Positions 9,400-18,279 of a DNA stretch of 64,000 nucleotides are shown here, one piece after another. The notes under the pieces were generated by a model. That model worked only from the letters and a program-made list of their open reading frames with translations, did no database searches and was not told the DNA's origin. This DNA is from DASRFR01 sp035651455 (GTDB lineage Bacteria > Acidobacteriota > Terriglobia > Terriglobales > Acidobacteriaceae), in assembly GCA_035651455.1 (NCBI GenBank), contig DASRFR010000047.1, positions 558,001 to 622,000 on the forward strand. The letters run 5' to 3'. The translations under genes and the position numbers were made by a program. Numbering within the stretch: position 1 is the first letter of the stretch; every line of letters starts with the position of its first letter.

Positions 9400-9428
9400 G
9401 TGACCGCGGTGGGTCGAGCGTATATATT
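9400..9428 (+). promoter_or_regulatory. murB promoter, start codon at or near +1
   Basis: GTGACC at 9400-9405 and TATATT at 9423-9428 are 17 bases apart and resemble the sigma70 hexamers. The ATG at 9438 is only nine bases beyond the -10 and lacks a Shine-Dalgarno sequence, which suggests a leaderless or nearly leaderless mRNA. Confidence 0.5.
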
Positions 9429-9437
9429 GAACAATCC

Positions 9438-10484
9438 ATGCTCCTCCAGCAAAACGTTCCTCTGGCGCCGTTCACTACTTTGGAAGTGGGCGGACCGGGG
9501 CGTTACTTCACTGAAGCGCGAACCTACGAGCAGGCGGGGGAAGCAGTAGAGTACGCCCGCAAAAGCAATCTACCTCTATTTGTTCTCGGCGGTGGTAGCA
9601 ATCTGGTGGTCTCCGATGCAGGCTGGCCCGGCCTGGTGCTTAAGGTCGCTATTGCCGGGATCGAGGAGCGCGCTGAAGAAGGCCGCCTGATTTTCGAGGT
9701 AGGTGCCGGGGAAGACTGGGACAAGTTCGTGGCGCACACGGTTGCGCGGGGCTGCGCCGGGGTCGAGTGCCTCAGCGGAATCCCCGGCAGCGCCGGCGGT
9801 ACCCCCGTACAGAACGTGGGCGCTTATGGGCAAGAAGTCTCCGAAACCATTGTGTCAGTCCTCGTCTTAGATACGCGGGACTGCCAGATCCGGGAACTCT
9901 GTAACCAAGCCTGCGAGTTTTCTTATCGCACCAGCATCTTCAATACCGACGACCGCGGCCGCTTCATTATTCTCAGGGTCGCATACTCTCTCCAGCCAGG
10001 CGGTGAGCCCCATATTGCCTACGAGGATCTCAAGAAATACTTCGTTGGGTGGGAGCAGGCCCCCACGCTGGCCGATACCAGGGAAGCCGTACGGCAAATC
10101 CGCGCTCGCAAGGGCATGTTAATCAGGCCCGGCGACACTGATTGCCGGAGCGCAGGATCGTTCTTTAAGAATCCAGTAGTTTCACCAGAGCAATTTCAAG
10201 AACTGAGCCGGCGCGCAGCGGAGCGCAACCTTAAGCTCCCGAGTTATGCCGCGCTTGAAGCACAACGAAAAGTTTCAGCGGCCTGGCTGGTAGAACATTC
10301 GGGTTTCACGCGCGGCTATCAGGAAGGCCGCGTGGGCATATCCAGCAAGCATGCGCTTGCGATCGTGAATCGCGGCAATGCCACGGCGGCTGACGTTCTC
10401 GCCTTGAAAAACCACATTGAGCAGCGTGTATTCGAAACCTGGGGAATCCAACTCCAGACTGAGCCCGTAATGGTTGGTATGTAG
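9438..10484 (+). CDS. murB: UDP-N-acetylenolpyruvoylglucosamine reductase
   Basis: FAD enzyme that reduces the enolpyruvyl group to give UDP-MurNAc in peptidoglycan synthesis, in the cytoplasm. The 348-residue length and the presence of the segment around YEDLKKYF fit the longer, E. coli-like type I MurB. Visible motifs are the FAD-binding LFVLGGGSNLVVSD near residue 48, SGIPGSAGGTPVQNVGAYGQ near 115, the catalytic serine region SAGSFFKNP near 236 and the C-terminal glutamate in LQTEPVMVG. It stands alone rather than in a mur cluster, with its own promoter and a shared hairpin terminator before the convergent pilQ. Confidence 0.97.
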   Translation: MLLQQNVPLAPFTTLEVGGPGRYFTEARTYEQAGEAVEYARKSNLPLFVLGGGSNLVVSDAGWPGLVLKVAIAGIEERAEEGRLIFEVGAGEDWDKFVAHTVARGCAGVECLSGIPGSAGGTPVQNVGAYGQEVSETIVSVLVLDTRDCQIRELCNQACEFSYRTSIFNTDDRGRFIILRVAYSLQPGGEPHIAYEDLKKYFVGWEQAPTLADTREAVRQIRARKGMLIRPGDTDCRSAGSFFKNPVVSPEQFQELSRRAAERNLKLPSYAALEAQRKVSAAWLVEHSGFTRGYQEGRVGISSKHALAIVNRGNATAADVLALKNHIEQRVFETWGIQLQTEPVMVGM

Positions 10485-10511
10485 GACTCTGCCTCGAACG
10501 ATTCGCTAAAA

Positions 10512-10556
10512 CAGTACCGCCGGCTTCTTTTCAGAAAACCGGCGGCTGTTGTACTG
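10512..10556. terminator. Bidirectional hairpin between murB and pilQ
   Basis: CCGCCGG at 10517-10523 pairs with CCGGCGG at 10539-10545, and outer arms CAGTAC (10512) and GTACTG (10551) can extend the stem around a bulge. T-rich or A-rich sequence in the loop but no long U tract. It lies between the convergent stops of murB and pilQ, so it could serve both. Confidence 0.55.
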
Positions 10557-10576
10557 CTACCTTGTTGTCCTGCCGC

Positions 10577-12712
10577 TTATGTCTGGATAATTCGCGGCGT
10601 GATGAAGAAGATCAACTCCTGGTTAGAGGTGTTGACCGTACGATGCTTGAACAGGTTGCCCAGTACCGGCACGTTGCCCAGCAGCGGTACCTGCGCGATG
10701 TTTACAGCGTTATTGGTTTGGATTACGCCACCGATGACGACCGTGCCTCCGTCGGTCACCAGCACTTGCGTAGTCGCCTGCTGGGTGATCAGCGTCGGGT
10801 TTCCCTGCACCGTGTGGCCGAAATCAGGGGTGGTGTTTTCCACGTCCACATTCAGGAAGATAGTCCCTTCCGACGTGATCTGCGGAATCACCGTCAGCCG
10901 CAGGAACGCGTCAACGTAGGTTACCGTGGGCGGGCCGCCTAACTGCGCCTGGGTCACGATCGGCACCCGGACGCCCTGGCGAACCAGCGCCTGGATATTG
11001 TTCTGGGTTACAACGCGCGGACGAGACAGAATCTTCAGCAAGCCGCGGGACTCAGCCATGGTCAGGATGGCATCGATCCGCACGTTGTTGCTTGCGTTGA
11101 TGAAGCTTAAGCCGCTGGTGGGGCTGGTTACCGGCAGGTTCGAGAACAGCGGAATCTGCTGGGATGAACTGGATCCACCCGTGCTGGTGATGATGTAGCC
11201 CGGATTCAGGCCATTGGTGAAGATCGGGGACGTGCCGGCGCTTTCGGCGCCACCCACTGCGCTGTGTCCGTTGCCCCAACCGAATCCGAACTGGGTACCG
11301 ATATCACGCGCGAAGCTGCGGGTGGCAGCCACTACGCGGGCTTCGATTTCGACTTCCTGCGTCTTGCGATCCAACTGCGTGAGCAAACGGTCCACGGTCG
11401 GCATGACGCTGGGAATGTCCGAAATAATCAGCGCGTTGGTGCGATCGTCCGAAATCACGTCACCACGAGCCGAGAGGAATTTCTTGATAGTTGGAACAAC
11501 GTCCTTGGAGTGGGCATAGCTCAGGAAGCGCGTAACCGTCACTTTATCGACGGCCAGGGCTTCCGACTCCTGCTGCGCCCGGCGGGCATCCGCTTCTTTC
11601 TTCAGCGTATCCACTGTGGCGATGCGCAGGACATTGCCTTCCAGTTCGCGCGCCAGTTCATTATTTTTCAGGACGATGTCCAGCGCCTGGTCCCACGGCA
11701 CGTCGTCCATAACGATGGTGAGGGTGCCGTGAACATTGGGATCAAGCACAACGTTCAGGCCGCTGATCTCGTGGATCAGGCGGAAAAAGTCTTTCAGGTC
11801 CACATCCTTCAGGTTGACCGAGATCGGCTCGCCTGTGTACTTCGGACCGTTGATGGCTGGCTGATTGACGACCTGCGACTTCTGTTCGGCCGCCAGGTTC
11901 ACAGCGGGTTGGAAGTTGCCGGAAGGCTGGGCCTGCATGGACCCGTGCGACTTCGTATCCAGCAACGCGGAGGCTGGCTTGTCGGCGAACTTCGCCGCTG
12001 CCTCAACCACGCGCGCCGGGGGCTCTGCCGTCTGGACCGACGCTTCGTCCTTCGGCTTATACGAGGGCTCGACGAAGACATAGTCGTTGGCGGAGGAAGA
12101 CGCTGGCGCAGCCTTCTTCTCGTCAGTGACGGGTTTCACCACCGGTGAAACTGCCGGAACCGGAGTGGCGACCACCTTGGTCGCGGGCGGCAGCGGAGTC
12201 GGCGCGGGCAAAGCCGACGCAGGCGCAGCCGCAGCCACCAGCTTAGGCGCAAAAGGCGATGCTACCCTGGGCGCGCTTTTGGCGGCGCTGGCGGTCCTCT
12301 CCGTATGCAGCTTCAAGATGTACTTGTTGTCGCCGCTGGGCGCCAGTTCGTAATTGCAGATTTTATCCAGGTCAACGACCACGCGAGTCGTCGGCGGATT
12401 CTGGCCGTCCATGCCGACGCGCACCGACTTGACGCCGTCGCTGCCCACAGTAATGTGGCGCTGCGCCGTCAAAGCGACCGTGTCCGGCAAGTCCATTACG
12501 ACGCGTGCGGGCGAGTCCAGAGTGCTCAGCTTCGGCATCACCGGTCCACGAGCCGTAATCTCGATGCCGATGCCGTCGTCGCTTCGCGTAATATCGAGCC
12601 GCTGCAACACGGCCCGCTTTGCCTCCGTGCCCGTGCCTTGCGTCTCAGCCGTTGCTGCTATCAACGACAAGAGCAGCAGCGGTAGGAAAACACCCAGCAG
12701 TTGCTTTCGCAT
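10577..12712 (-). CDS. pilQ: Type IV pilus secretin PilQ
   Basis: Outer-membrane ring through which the pilus exits. The 711-residue protein has a signal peptide (first about 23 residues), one AMIN domain (about 35-135) for peptidoglycan attachment, a Pro/Ala-rich linker, a secretin/TonB short N-terminal domain (PISVNLKDVDLKDFFRLIHE, about 295-365), a secretin_N domain (about 395-465), and the C-terminal secretin core (VEIEARVVAATRSFARDIG to the end, with VPLLGNVPVLGNLFKHR). Start ATG has GGGAG seven bases upstream. It is the last gene of the pilMNOPQ operon. Confidence 0.96.
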   Translation of the reverse strand: MRKQLLGVFLPLLLLSLIAATAETQGTGTEAKRAVLQRLDITRSDDGIGIEITARGPVMPKLSTLDSPARVVMDLPDTVALTAQRHITVGSDGVKSVRVGMDGQNPPTTRVVVDLDKICNYELAPSGDNKYILKLHTERTASAAKSAPRVASPFAPKLVAAAAPASALPAPTPLPPATKVVATPVPAVSPVVKPVTDEKKAAPASSSANDYVFVEPSYKPKDEASVQTAEPPARVVEAAAKFADKPASALLDTKSHGSMQAQPSGNFQPAVNLAAEQKSQVVNQPAINGPKYTGEPISVNLKDVDLKDFFRLIHEISGLNVVLDPNVHGTLTIVMDDVPWDQALDIVLKNNELARELEGNVLRIATVDTLKKEADARRAQQESEALAVDKVTVTRFLSYAHSKDVVPTIKKFLSARGDVISDDRTNALIISDIPSVMPTVDRLLTQLDRKTQEVEIEARVVAATRSFARDIGTQFGFGWGNGHSAVGGAESAGTSPIFTNGLNPGYIITSTGGSSSSQQIPLFSNLPVTSPTSGLSFINASNNVRIDAILTMAESRGLLKILSRPRVVTQNNIQALVRQGVRVPIVTQAQLGGPPTVTYVDAFLRLTVIPQITSEGTIFLNVDVENTTPDFGHTVQGNPTLITQQATTQVLVTDGGTVVIGGVIQTNNAVNIAQVPLLGNVPVLGNLFKHRTVNTSNQELIFFITPRIIQT

Positions 12713-12796
12713 CTCTATTCTCCCTCACGCGACGCGCTTCGACGCCGCATGTCTTTCTCAGAATTCGTTGCTCCCTTTGGAGCGCTCGCACGCCGG

Positions 12797-13624
12797 CTAC
12801 ACCGCTGGCGTGTTGATCTTTTTCACCACTTCCCGGCTAGCCGGCTTGCCCATGTGATCCTGGAACGTCTCCTTGAAAACGATTGAGTCGCCCGTGATCT
12901 TTATGACGTAGCCGTTGAAGACCGGATCGTTCTCGTGCAGGAAATATGCCTTGTTCATGGAATTCGTGACCACAGCCACCATGCCGTTCTCGGCCTTCAC
13001 CACGCCCCGCAAGCTGATTTGCCCGATGTCCAGGCACTTCTTGCCCGTGCTGCAACCGGAGCCATTGGTGTGAGCGACTACCGGGCTGAGGAATGGGTCC
13101 CTCTTGCCCAGTACGGAAAATTTCTTGTCCGCCGGATTCTCGCCAGCAGGTTTTTCTTCCGGCTTGGCAGCGGGTGCGCTCGCCGGCGCTGCCGCCGCAA
13201 CCGTCTTCTTGGCTTTACCCTTCTTCGGAGAAGCGGTCTTGGGCACTATCACAGCCACCGGAGTTGTTTTAGGAGCTTTCGCAGCTTTGGCTATACCGGC
13301 AGGGTGAACCGGCTTCGAAGGCTGGCTAGCGGCACTCTTCACCGGCGTAGTACTGTTGCCCGGCTTTGAGGCAGCCGCGTTCGGGGCTGGCACAGCTGCG
13401 GGCTTGGCGGCAGCTGCGCTGGGTTTTGCCTGCACCGGCGCCGCTAGCTTGCTCGGCGCTGGTGCGGTGTTCTGCCCCGCAGCAGCCAGGGCGGCATTGC
13501 TGGCGCTGGTTTTCTGCTGCTGCACGCCGTTCATCGTGTTGCGGACGTTCTGCACTACGCTAGGGCTCTGCGCCCACGCGCCTGCGCTTACCGCCAAAAC
13601 GAGAATTGCTGATTTGAGCTTCAT
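12797..13624 (-). CDS. pilP: Type IV pilus assembly protein PilP, long linker form
   Basis: PilP links the inner-membrane PilNO complex to the PilQ secretin. The 275-residue product has a signal peptide ending AGAWA, then about 120 residues of Ala/Pro/Lys low-complexity sequence, and a C-terminal PilP beta-domain from about residue 165 (GKRDPFLSPVV; ISLRGVVKAENGMVAVVTNS; YVIKITGDSIVFKE). It lacks an obvious lipobox cysteine, unlike classical lipoprotein PilP. Two cysteines (GCSTGKKCLD) in the globular part could form a disulphide. SD GAGGAA precedes the ATG. Position between pilO and pilQ confirms the call. Confidence 0.88.
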   Translation of the reverse strand: MKLKSAILVLAVSAGAWAQSPSVVQNVRNTMNGVQQQKTSASNAALAAAGQNTAPAPSKLAAPVQAKPSAAAAKPAAVPAPNAAASKPGNSTTPVKSAASQPSKPVHPAGIAKAAKAPKTTPVAVIVPKTASPKKGKAKKTVAAAAPASAPAAKPEEKPAGENPADKKFSVLGKRDPFLSPVVAHTNGSGCSTGKKCLDIGQISLRGVVKAENGMVAVVTNSMNKAYFLHENDPVFNGYVIKITGDSIVFKETFQDHMGKPASREVVKKINTPAV

Positions 13625-13633
13625 CGCATTCCT

Positions 13634-14278
13634 CTATTTCTTCACCGGCATAACCGCGGGTCCGCCCTTGCCTGAAGTTGCTGTGGGCGCCATGTCGTGA
13701 CTGAAGAACGTGGTAGCGATACAAGTCGCCACAACGCTTTCATTGGGAGCGTATTGGTATGTCTTCTTGGCCTTGGCGTCACTCGGCTTCTTGACCGAGG
13801 CCACCAGCAAGTTCGACACGTTCACGATGCGCTCCAGCTTGCCCACGCGATCGAAGAAATTCAGCATCGAGTAGTAGGGACCGTCCAGTTCCATCTCGAA
13901 CGGTACCTCGGTGTAGAAATCCTTGGGACGAGTCGGCTGCGAGGTGTAGCGCCGGATCTCCACCCCGGCATGCTGGGCTTCCGCATCCATCATGCGCATA
14001 AAGTTGTCGACTTCTTTTTCGTCCGGCACGATTTTCTGCTCGATTTCCAGCTGCTGTTTAAGGTTCGCGACTTGCCGGTCCATATCGGCCAGTTTGGGCC
14101 GGTAGGACTCCAGGTCGCGGTTCTCGCGCAGCTTGTCATCGAGGTTCTTCTGCGCCACTACATTGGCGTCGTGCTGCGCCTTGAAGACCGTGTAGTGCAA
14201 CCCGACTGAGATCAGCAGCGCTGCGAACACCACGGCTCCCCACTGCTTGATTCCCGACATTTCGTTAAAACTTGCCAT
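13634..14278 (-). CDS. pilO: Type IV pilus inner-membrane protein PilO
   Basis: Bitopic alignment-complex protein. The 214-residue sequence has a short cytoplasmic N-terminus, one membrane helix (about 12-30, WGAVVFAALLISVGLHY), a coiled coil (LESYRPKLADMDRQVANLKQQ and following) and a ferredoxin-like periplasmic fold (PFEMELDGPYYSMLNFFDRVGKLERIVNV). The latter signature is typical of PilO. Gene order pilN-pilO-pilP with gaps of about 10 bases indicates co-transcription. Confidence 0.93.
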   Translation of the reverse strand: MASFNEMSGIKQWGAVVFAALLISVGLHYTVFKAQHDANVVAQKNLDDKLRENRDLESYRPKLADMDRQVANLKQQLEIEQKIVPDEKEVDNFMRMMDAEAQHAGVEIRRYTSQPTRPKDFYTEVPFEMELDGPYYSMLNFFDRVGKLERIVNVSNLLVASVKKPSDAKAKKTYQYAPNESVVATCIATTFFSHDMAPTATSGKGGPAVMPVKK

Positions 14279-14289
14279 GATCCCCGCCT

Positions 14290-14877
14290 TTAGGATTTGC
14301 CCTTCTCGCAGCTAAGCGTGAATATAAACGCCTGCATGTCTTTCACCGTCTCGTCCTGCATGCTTTCCTTGATCTCCACGTTCTTGAACCAGCCTGTCTT
14401 CTGCAGGTTCGAGATCAGGTTTGCCACCGCGTCAGCACTCAGAGCCGTGCCTTCAATATCGACACTGTTGCCCTGGTCCCTCATATTGTTCAGCCAGACC
14501 GCTTCCGTGTTGTTGACGGTATCGCCGATCATGGCCAGGAGGTTGACGGGTCCGGACTGTCCGGCGCGCAATTGGTCAATGACGTCCACGCGGCGTTTGT
14601 AGCTCTCGGCTTGCCGCTGCCGCTCCAGGTAGCGTTGCTTGACATCGGCCAGTTCGCGATTTTTCTGCTCCGCCACCGCCATCTGCTTGGCGATCGATTG
14701 CTTCTCATGCTCCAGCTTGTACCAGTACGAGAAGTTGACCGCGCCGGCGACCACCAGCGCGACCACGACCTTCAGCATCGGCGACCCAAGATCGCCAACC
14801 TCGATCGACGGCATCGACGGCATGGAGGAACGTTTGCCCTTCGGTTTCGGTGCTCCCAGCAGGTTGATTCGGATCAT
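14290..14877 (-). CDS. pilN: Type IV pilus inner-membrane protein PilN
   Basis: Bitopic partner of PilO; its N-terminal tail inserts into PilM. The 195-residue product begins MIRINLLG, the conserved PilM-binding peptide (INLL), then has a membrane helix (about 35-52), a coiled coil (about 55-100) and a periplasmic ferredoxin-like domain (NNTEAVWLNNMRDQGNSVDIEGTA region). Its ATG overlaps the pilM stop by four bases (ATGA), implying translational coupling. Confidence 0.93.
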   Translation of the reverse strand: MIRINLLGAPKPKGKRSSMPSMPSIEVGDLGSPMLKVVVALVVAGAVNFSYWYKLEHEKQSIAKQMAVAEQKNRELADVKQRYLERQRQAESYKRRVDVIDQLRAGQSGPVNLLAMIGDTVNNTEAVWLNNMRDQGNSVDIEGTALSADAVANLISNLQKTGWFKNVEIKESMQDETVKDMQAFIFTLSCEKGKS

Positions 14878-15929
14878 AGGTTTTCAAAACTCCTCAGCGC
14901 CAAACCCACTGCCACGGCCAACTGCCCAGGGTTCTGCTCGATCAGTTCCGCTCCAAAGCCTTCCGCCGGCGGCGCAATCTTCTGGAACGGGTTGAATAAT
15001 TCCACCGGCATGGAGAATTCCTGGCGCAACGATTCCACCAGGCCCGGCACCTTTGACGAGCCGCCTGCGAGGTAAATCTTCTCGATATGCTCGCCCGCCG
15101 CGCTGGCGCGGAAGAAATCGAAGGTCTTCTGAATCTCCAGCACAATGATCTCGGTGACCTGCTGCAGGATTGGCGCTTTCGCATCCTCGCTGACGGTCCC
15201 CACTTTTCGCCCGAGCTTAAGCGCTTCCGCGTCATCGAAGCTCAGATCCAGTTCCTTCTGCAGCGAGTCGGTGTACTGGTGTCCGCCCACGCTGACGTCG
15301 CGGGGGAACAGCGGCGTCGTGCCTTTCACGATGTTGATGTTCATGACGCTGGCGCCCAGGTTCAAAAGCGCCACCACCTGTCCGGGGGCAGGCTCGTAGT
15401 TGTACTCGTAGCAGTTCTGCAGTGCGAGCGCATCGATGTCCACGATAGCCGGGGTTCTCCCCGCCATCGAGAGTACGTTGGTGTAGTTGAGAATCTTGTC
15501 CTTCTTGACGGCGACCAGCAGCACGTCCATCTGGGGGCTGCCCGCGTCTTCGGAGAGAATCTGGTAGTCGAGGTTGACGTCGGCCAGGTCGAAAGGAATG
15601 TGCTGGGCCGCTTCTTTCTCGATGGTCTCGGCCAGTTCCTGATCGCTCATGGACGGCAGCGAGATCTTCTTCACAATTACCGAGTGCCCGCTGACCGCGG
15701 TGGCGACAGCCTTGGTCTTGATCTGGTTGTCGGCGAAAAGCTTCGAGATCGCGCTCGAGACCGTGCCCGAGTCCACGATCATGGAGTCGACTACGATATC
15801 GGGAGCCAGCGGCTCAAGTCCGAGGTGCGCTACTTCAATTCCCGCCCGGCTCTTCTTCAGCTCCACGGCCTTGATGCTTGAGGAGCCTACATCCAGACCA
15901 ACAATCGTCTTCGATCCGAATCCAAGCAT
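14874..15929 (-). CDS. pilM: Type IV pilus actin-like ATPase PilM
   Basis: Cytoplasmic FtsA/actin-fold protein that binds PilN and connects the alignment complex to the pilus motor. The 351-residue protein has the phosphate-1 motif VGLDVGSSSIKAVELKK at the N-terminus, AAQHIPFDLADVNLDYQIL, DIDALALQNCYEYNY and the adenosine motif YLAGGSSKVPGLVESL. I start at ATG 15929; the open frame runs back to 16088 but that extension overlaps the upstream gene and is unlike PilM. A weak AGGGAA precedes the start. Confidence 0.95.
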   Translation of the reverse strand: MLGFGSKTIVGLDVGSSSIKAVELKKSRAGIEVAHLGLEPLAPDIVVDSMIVDSGTVSSAISKLFADNQIKTKAVATAVSGHSVIVKKISLPSMSDQELAETIEKEAAQHIPFDLADVNLDYQILSEDAGSPQMDVLLVAVKKDKILNYTNVLSMAGRTPAIVDIDALALQNCYEYNYEPAPGQVVALLNLGASVMNINIVKGTTPLFPRDVSVGGHQYTDSLQKELDLSFDDAEALKLGRKVGTVSEDAKAPILQQVTEIIVLEIQKTFDFFRASAAGEHIEKIYLAGGSSKVPGLVESLRQEFSMPVELFNPFQKIAPPAEGFGAELIEQNPGQLAVAVGLALRSFENL

Positions 15930-16003
15930 GTTCCCTAGCCTTTCACTGCTCCCGGTAGCGCCGGCACACTCGAGCCACTCCGCGCGCTCGTTACCGTGGG
16001 CAG

Positions 16004-16240
16004 TTACGGTGACCCGGCGGCCTTGGCGACCGCCTTCGGTTTTTTCTTGCCCCGCGCCTCCATCTGGTTCGACTTCTCTTCCATCCACTGATCCAGCTTC
16101 GACTTCTTGAAGCGCCAGCGGTTCCCCAGCTTGAAGGCGGGGATCTTCTGTTCCCCGACGTACTTGTACAGCGTGTCCGGACTCACCCCCAGGTATTGCG
16201 ACGCCTGGCGAATGTTCATCACTTCTCGCGAGTCGGCCAT
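16004..16240 (-). CDS. Small excisionase-like helix-turn-helix protein heading the pil operon
   Basis: A 78-residue DNA-binding protein with the helix-turn-helix of the excisionase/BldC (HTH_17, MerR-like) family: VMNIRQASQYLGVSPDTLYK, then a wing containing KIPAFKLGNRWRFKKSKLDQW. The tail is Lys/Ala-rich. It ends 74 bases before pilM on the same strand and so may regulate the pil operon or its own promoter; the function is inferred from position. The gene is read in a different frame from the upstream extension of pilM, and its family match makes it the real one. Confidence 0.88.
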   Translation of the reverse strand: MADSREVMNIRQASQYLGVSPDTLYKYVGEQKIPAFKLGNRWRFKKSKLDQWMEEKSNQMEARGKKKPKAVAKAAGSP

Positions 16241-16883
16241 ATGCCCATTTCCCTTTCCACAGAATTAGGCCCGGTGCAGCCGTCTTTCCTGCGACTGCCG
16301 GGCGAACCTTGGGAGGAAATTCCCCGCCCTTGCTGCCTGCGAGTGAATTTCGGTGTGCTGAGCATATCTCAACCGGGAAAAACCCAAAGTCAAGGCCTAT
16401 TTCCGCGTTTCTTAGGGTTTTATGGGTGTTTTCTGGAAAACCCCCGGAATAGGGTTGCTCGGGTTAGCTACAGGATGCGATGAGAAACAATGGCAGTACT
16501 ATTAGTAGGGGTGTTTATGCAGAATATGCGAAGTCACCCCGGAAAACGTAACCAAAGTACCAGAGACGGTACGAAGGTCGTAGGACACCCGGGAAATGTA
16601 GTGTTTTCAGGGGCGATCGTGGGCATTTCACCCGAGGCGATCAAGCTGGTTCTGTTTGGGAACCATTCGCTCCAGCGTTAACTTTGGATATCCGCGTCGA
16701 ATTTTACTCGCTACCAGGGTGCGACATGACGACCGCTAAAAGGCCATCATCAGCGACGCTCGCAAAAAAGATCACAGGTTGGGCGGCCTGATCGCAGTTG
16801 TGCGCCGCTGGCGCTCACCTCTGCTCCGCATTTAGAATAAGCAATTCCTTCAACTCACGCATTTGCTCCATTAAGGTGGATAG
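16241..16883. other. 643-base intergenic region upstream of the pil operon and the YVTN gene
   Basis: Divergent region. It holds a possible weak sigma54 element at 16275-16290 (minus), an inverted TGAG/CTCA repeat at 16359-16371, and overlapping hairpins around 16412-16442 (GGGTTTT with AAAACCC). A plus-strand 63-codon frame at 16490-16681 has AT-rich third positions unlike its neighbours, matches nothing I know and is probably not a gene. Confidence 0.4.
16275..16290 (-). promoter_or_regulatory. Weak sigma54-like element before the pil operon
   Basis: Minus strand AGGAAAG-ACGG-CTGCA keeps GG-N10-GC but only partly matches the consensus. It sits 35 bases before the ATG at 16240, similar to the che promoter spacing, with a TGAG-N5-CTCA repeat about 80 bp upstream. 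Confidence 0.25.
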
Positions 16884-18185
16884 TTGCGCAAGACCGGACT
16901 GATTGCAGTTTTTCTAGGCCTACTTCTATGGACCGGGTGCGGAGACACGTTTCGCCCCGTGGTTATTCCCAACGTTCCTACTCCGCCTCAGCCTGGCGGA
17001 AATCACGCCGTGTTTGTCGTCAGCCAGAATGGAACCTTCAATCCCGGCTCCGGCATGCAGGTCAATGTGTCCGGGGACACGAACGTAGGAGTAGCGGTCG
17101 CGGGGCGTGGGCCAGTTTTCGCCACCATGGTGCCTCCGTTGCCCGATCACGTCGCGATTGCCAACGAGCTGGAGGATACGGTCACCATTTACGCTCCCGC
17201 GAGCACCAGCGGAGCCACCGGCTCGACAAACACCGTGACGCTGCCGCCCGGTTCCGCTCCAGTCTTCCTAACCAGCACCCAGCCCAGCGAGGTGTATTCG
17301 GCCAACTCGGGAAACGACACGGTCAGCGTCATCGGGCTATTGACGAACCAGGTCACGCAAACGGTGAACCTGACGGCTGGGTCGAAGCCGGTTGCTGTCG
17401 TCCAGACTTCCAATACGAACAAGGTTTACGCGATCAACCAGGGTAATAACTCGGTCGTCAGCATCAACACTGTCGATAACACGGTGAATGCGCCCATTAC
17501 TGGAGCAGCGATCAGCACTCCCGTGTGGGCCGTGGCTCGCGCCGATAGCCAGCGACTTTACGTGCTCAGCCAGGGCAATGGCGACATCGCGGTAATCGAC
17601 GCCAATACCGACACCCTGCTTACGGGAACTGCTTCAGTGGGCGCAGGGGCCAATTTCATGTTGTACGACAATTCGCGAAACCGACTATATGTCACAAATC
17701 CAGTCGCGGGCACGCTCACGATCCTGAATGCTGGCGTGGATCCGCCGGCGGTGTTATCCAGTATCAGCATGAATTCGGGAAGTAATGCGCCCTGCGCCGG
17801 AGGTTGTTCCCCAGTATCTGTTGCGGCGTTGCCCGATGGCACCCGGGCCTATGTCGCTAGTTTGCAGACAAGCTCGAGCACGAGCAGCGGCTTCGTCACC
17901 GTGATCGACGCCCTGAATAATGGGATCAAGAAGAACATTCCCCTGTCCGCGGTCAGTGCGCAATCCAACTGCACGAGCGTTCCGTTCCGGATCTCGACTG
18001 CCGCCTCGGCCGACAGCACCCGGGTGTACGTGGCGCGTTGCGATGCGGAGGGCGTATCGATCGTGCGCACTTCCGACGACACGCTGTTGTTCGATCTCCC
18101 CGCCCCGGTAAGTTCTTTCCCGCCTCCCGCCGGCAGTACTCAACCGCCGCCGCAGAATCCTGTGTGGGTCGTGGCAGGACCTTGA
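16884..18185 (+). CDS. YVTN beta-propeller lipoprotein
   Basis: A 433-residue lipoprotein with lipobox LWTGC near residue 19 and, after it, a seven-bladed-type propeller of YVTN/NHL-like repeats (TNKVYAINQGNNSVVSINT; SQRLYVLSQGNGDIAVIDAN; NRLYVTNPVAGTLTILNAG; TRVYVARCDAEGVSIVRTSD). Such proteins sit on the outer membrane or surface; no enzyme activity is indicated. The TTG start at 16884 is supported by AAGGTGGA about five bases upstream. It converges on the che operon. Confidence 0.85.
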   Translation: MRKTGLIAVFLGLLLWTGCGDTFRPVVIPNVPTPPQPGGNHAVFVVSQNGTFNPGSGMQVNVSGDTNVGVAVAGRGPVFATMVPPLPDHVAIANELEDTVTIYAPASTSGATGSTNTVTLPPGSAPVFLTSTQPSEVYSANSGNDTVSVIGLLTNQVTQTVNLTAGSKPVAVVQTSNTNKVYAINQGNNSVVSINTVDNTVNAPITGAAISTPVWAVARADSQRLYVLSQGNGDIAVIDANTDTLLTGTASVGAGANFMLYDNSRNRLYVTNPVAGTLTILNAGVDPPAVLSSISMNSGSNAPCAGGCSPVSVAALPDGTRAYVASLQTSSSTSSGFVTVIDALNNGIKKNIPLSAVSAQSNCTSVPFRISTAASADSTRVYVARCDAEGVSIVRTSDDTLLFDLPAPVSSFPPPAGSTQPPPQNPVWVVAGP

Positions 18186-18279
18186 TCTGTGATCTCGTTG
18201 TAGGAGTGAAGAAGCAGGTAGGGCGCTCGAAGCCCGGCAGGAGTCCAGGGCGCTAATGCCCCGGCACGACGGTGAGGGG

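Noticed and set aside
11264..12148. 294-codon plus-strand frame opposite pilQ
   Set aside because: Antisense shadow of a certain secretin gene; no domain or start signal.
15087..15881. Long plus-strand frame opposite pilM
   Set aside because: Shadow of the pilM coding sequence; GC-rich codons give open antisense frames throughout this window.
16490..16681. 63-codon open frame on the plus strand between pil and YVTN genes
   Set aside because: First half has AT-rich third positions unlike neighbours, no family resemblance and only a weak ribosome-binding site.
16797..16818. TGGCGCTCACCTCTGCT as a sigma54 promoter for the YVTN lipoprotein
   Set aside because: GG to GC spacing is 11 bases rather than the required 10.
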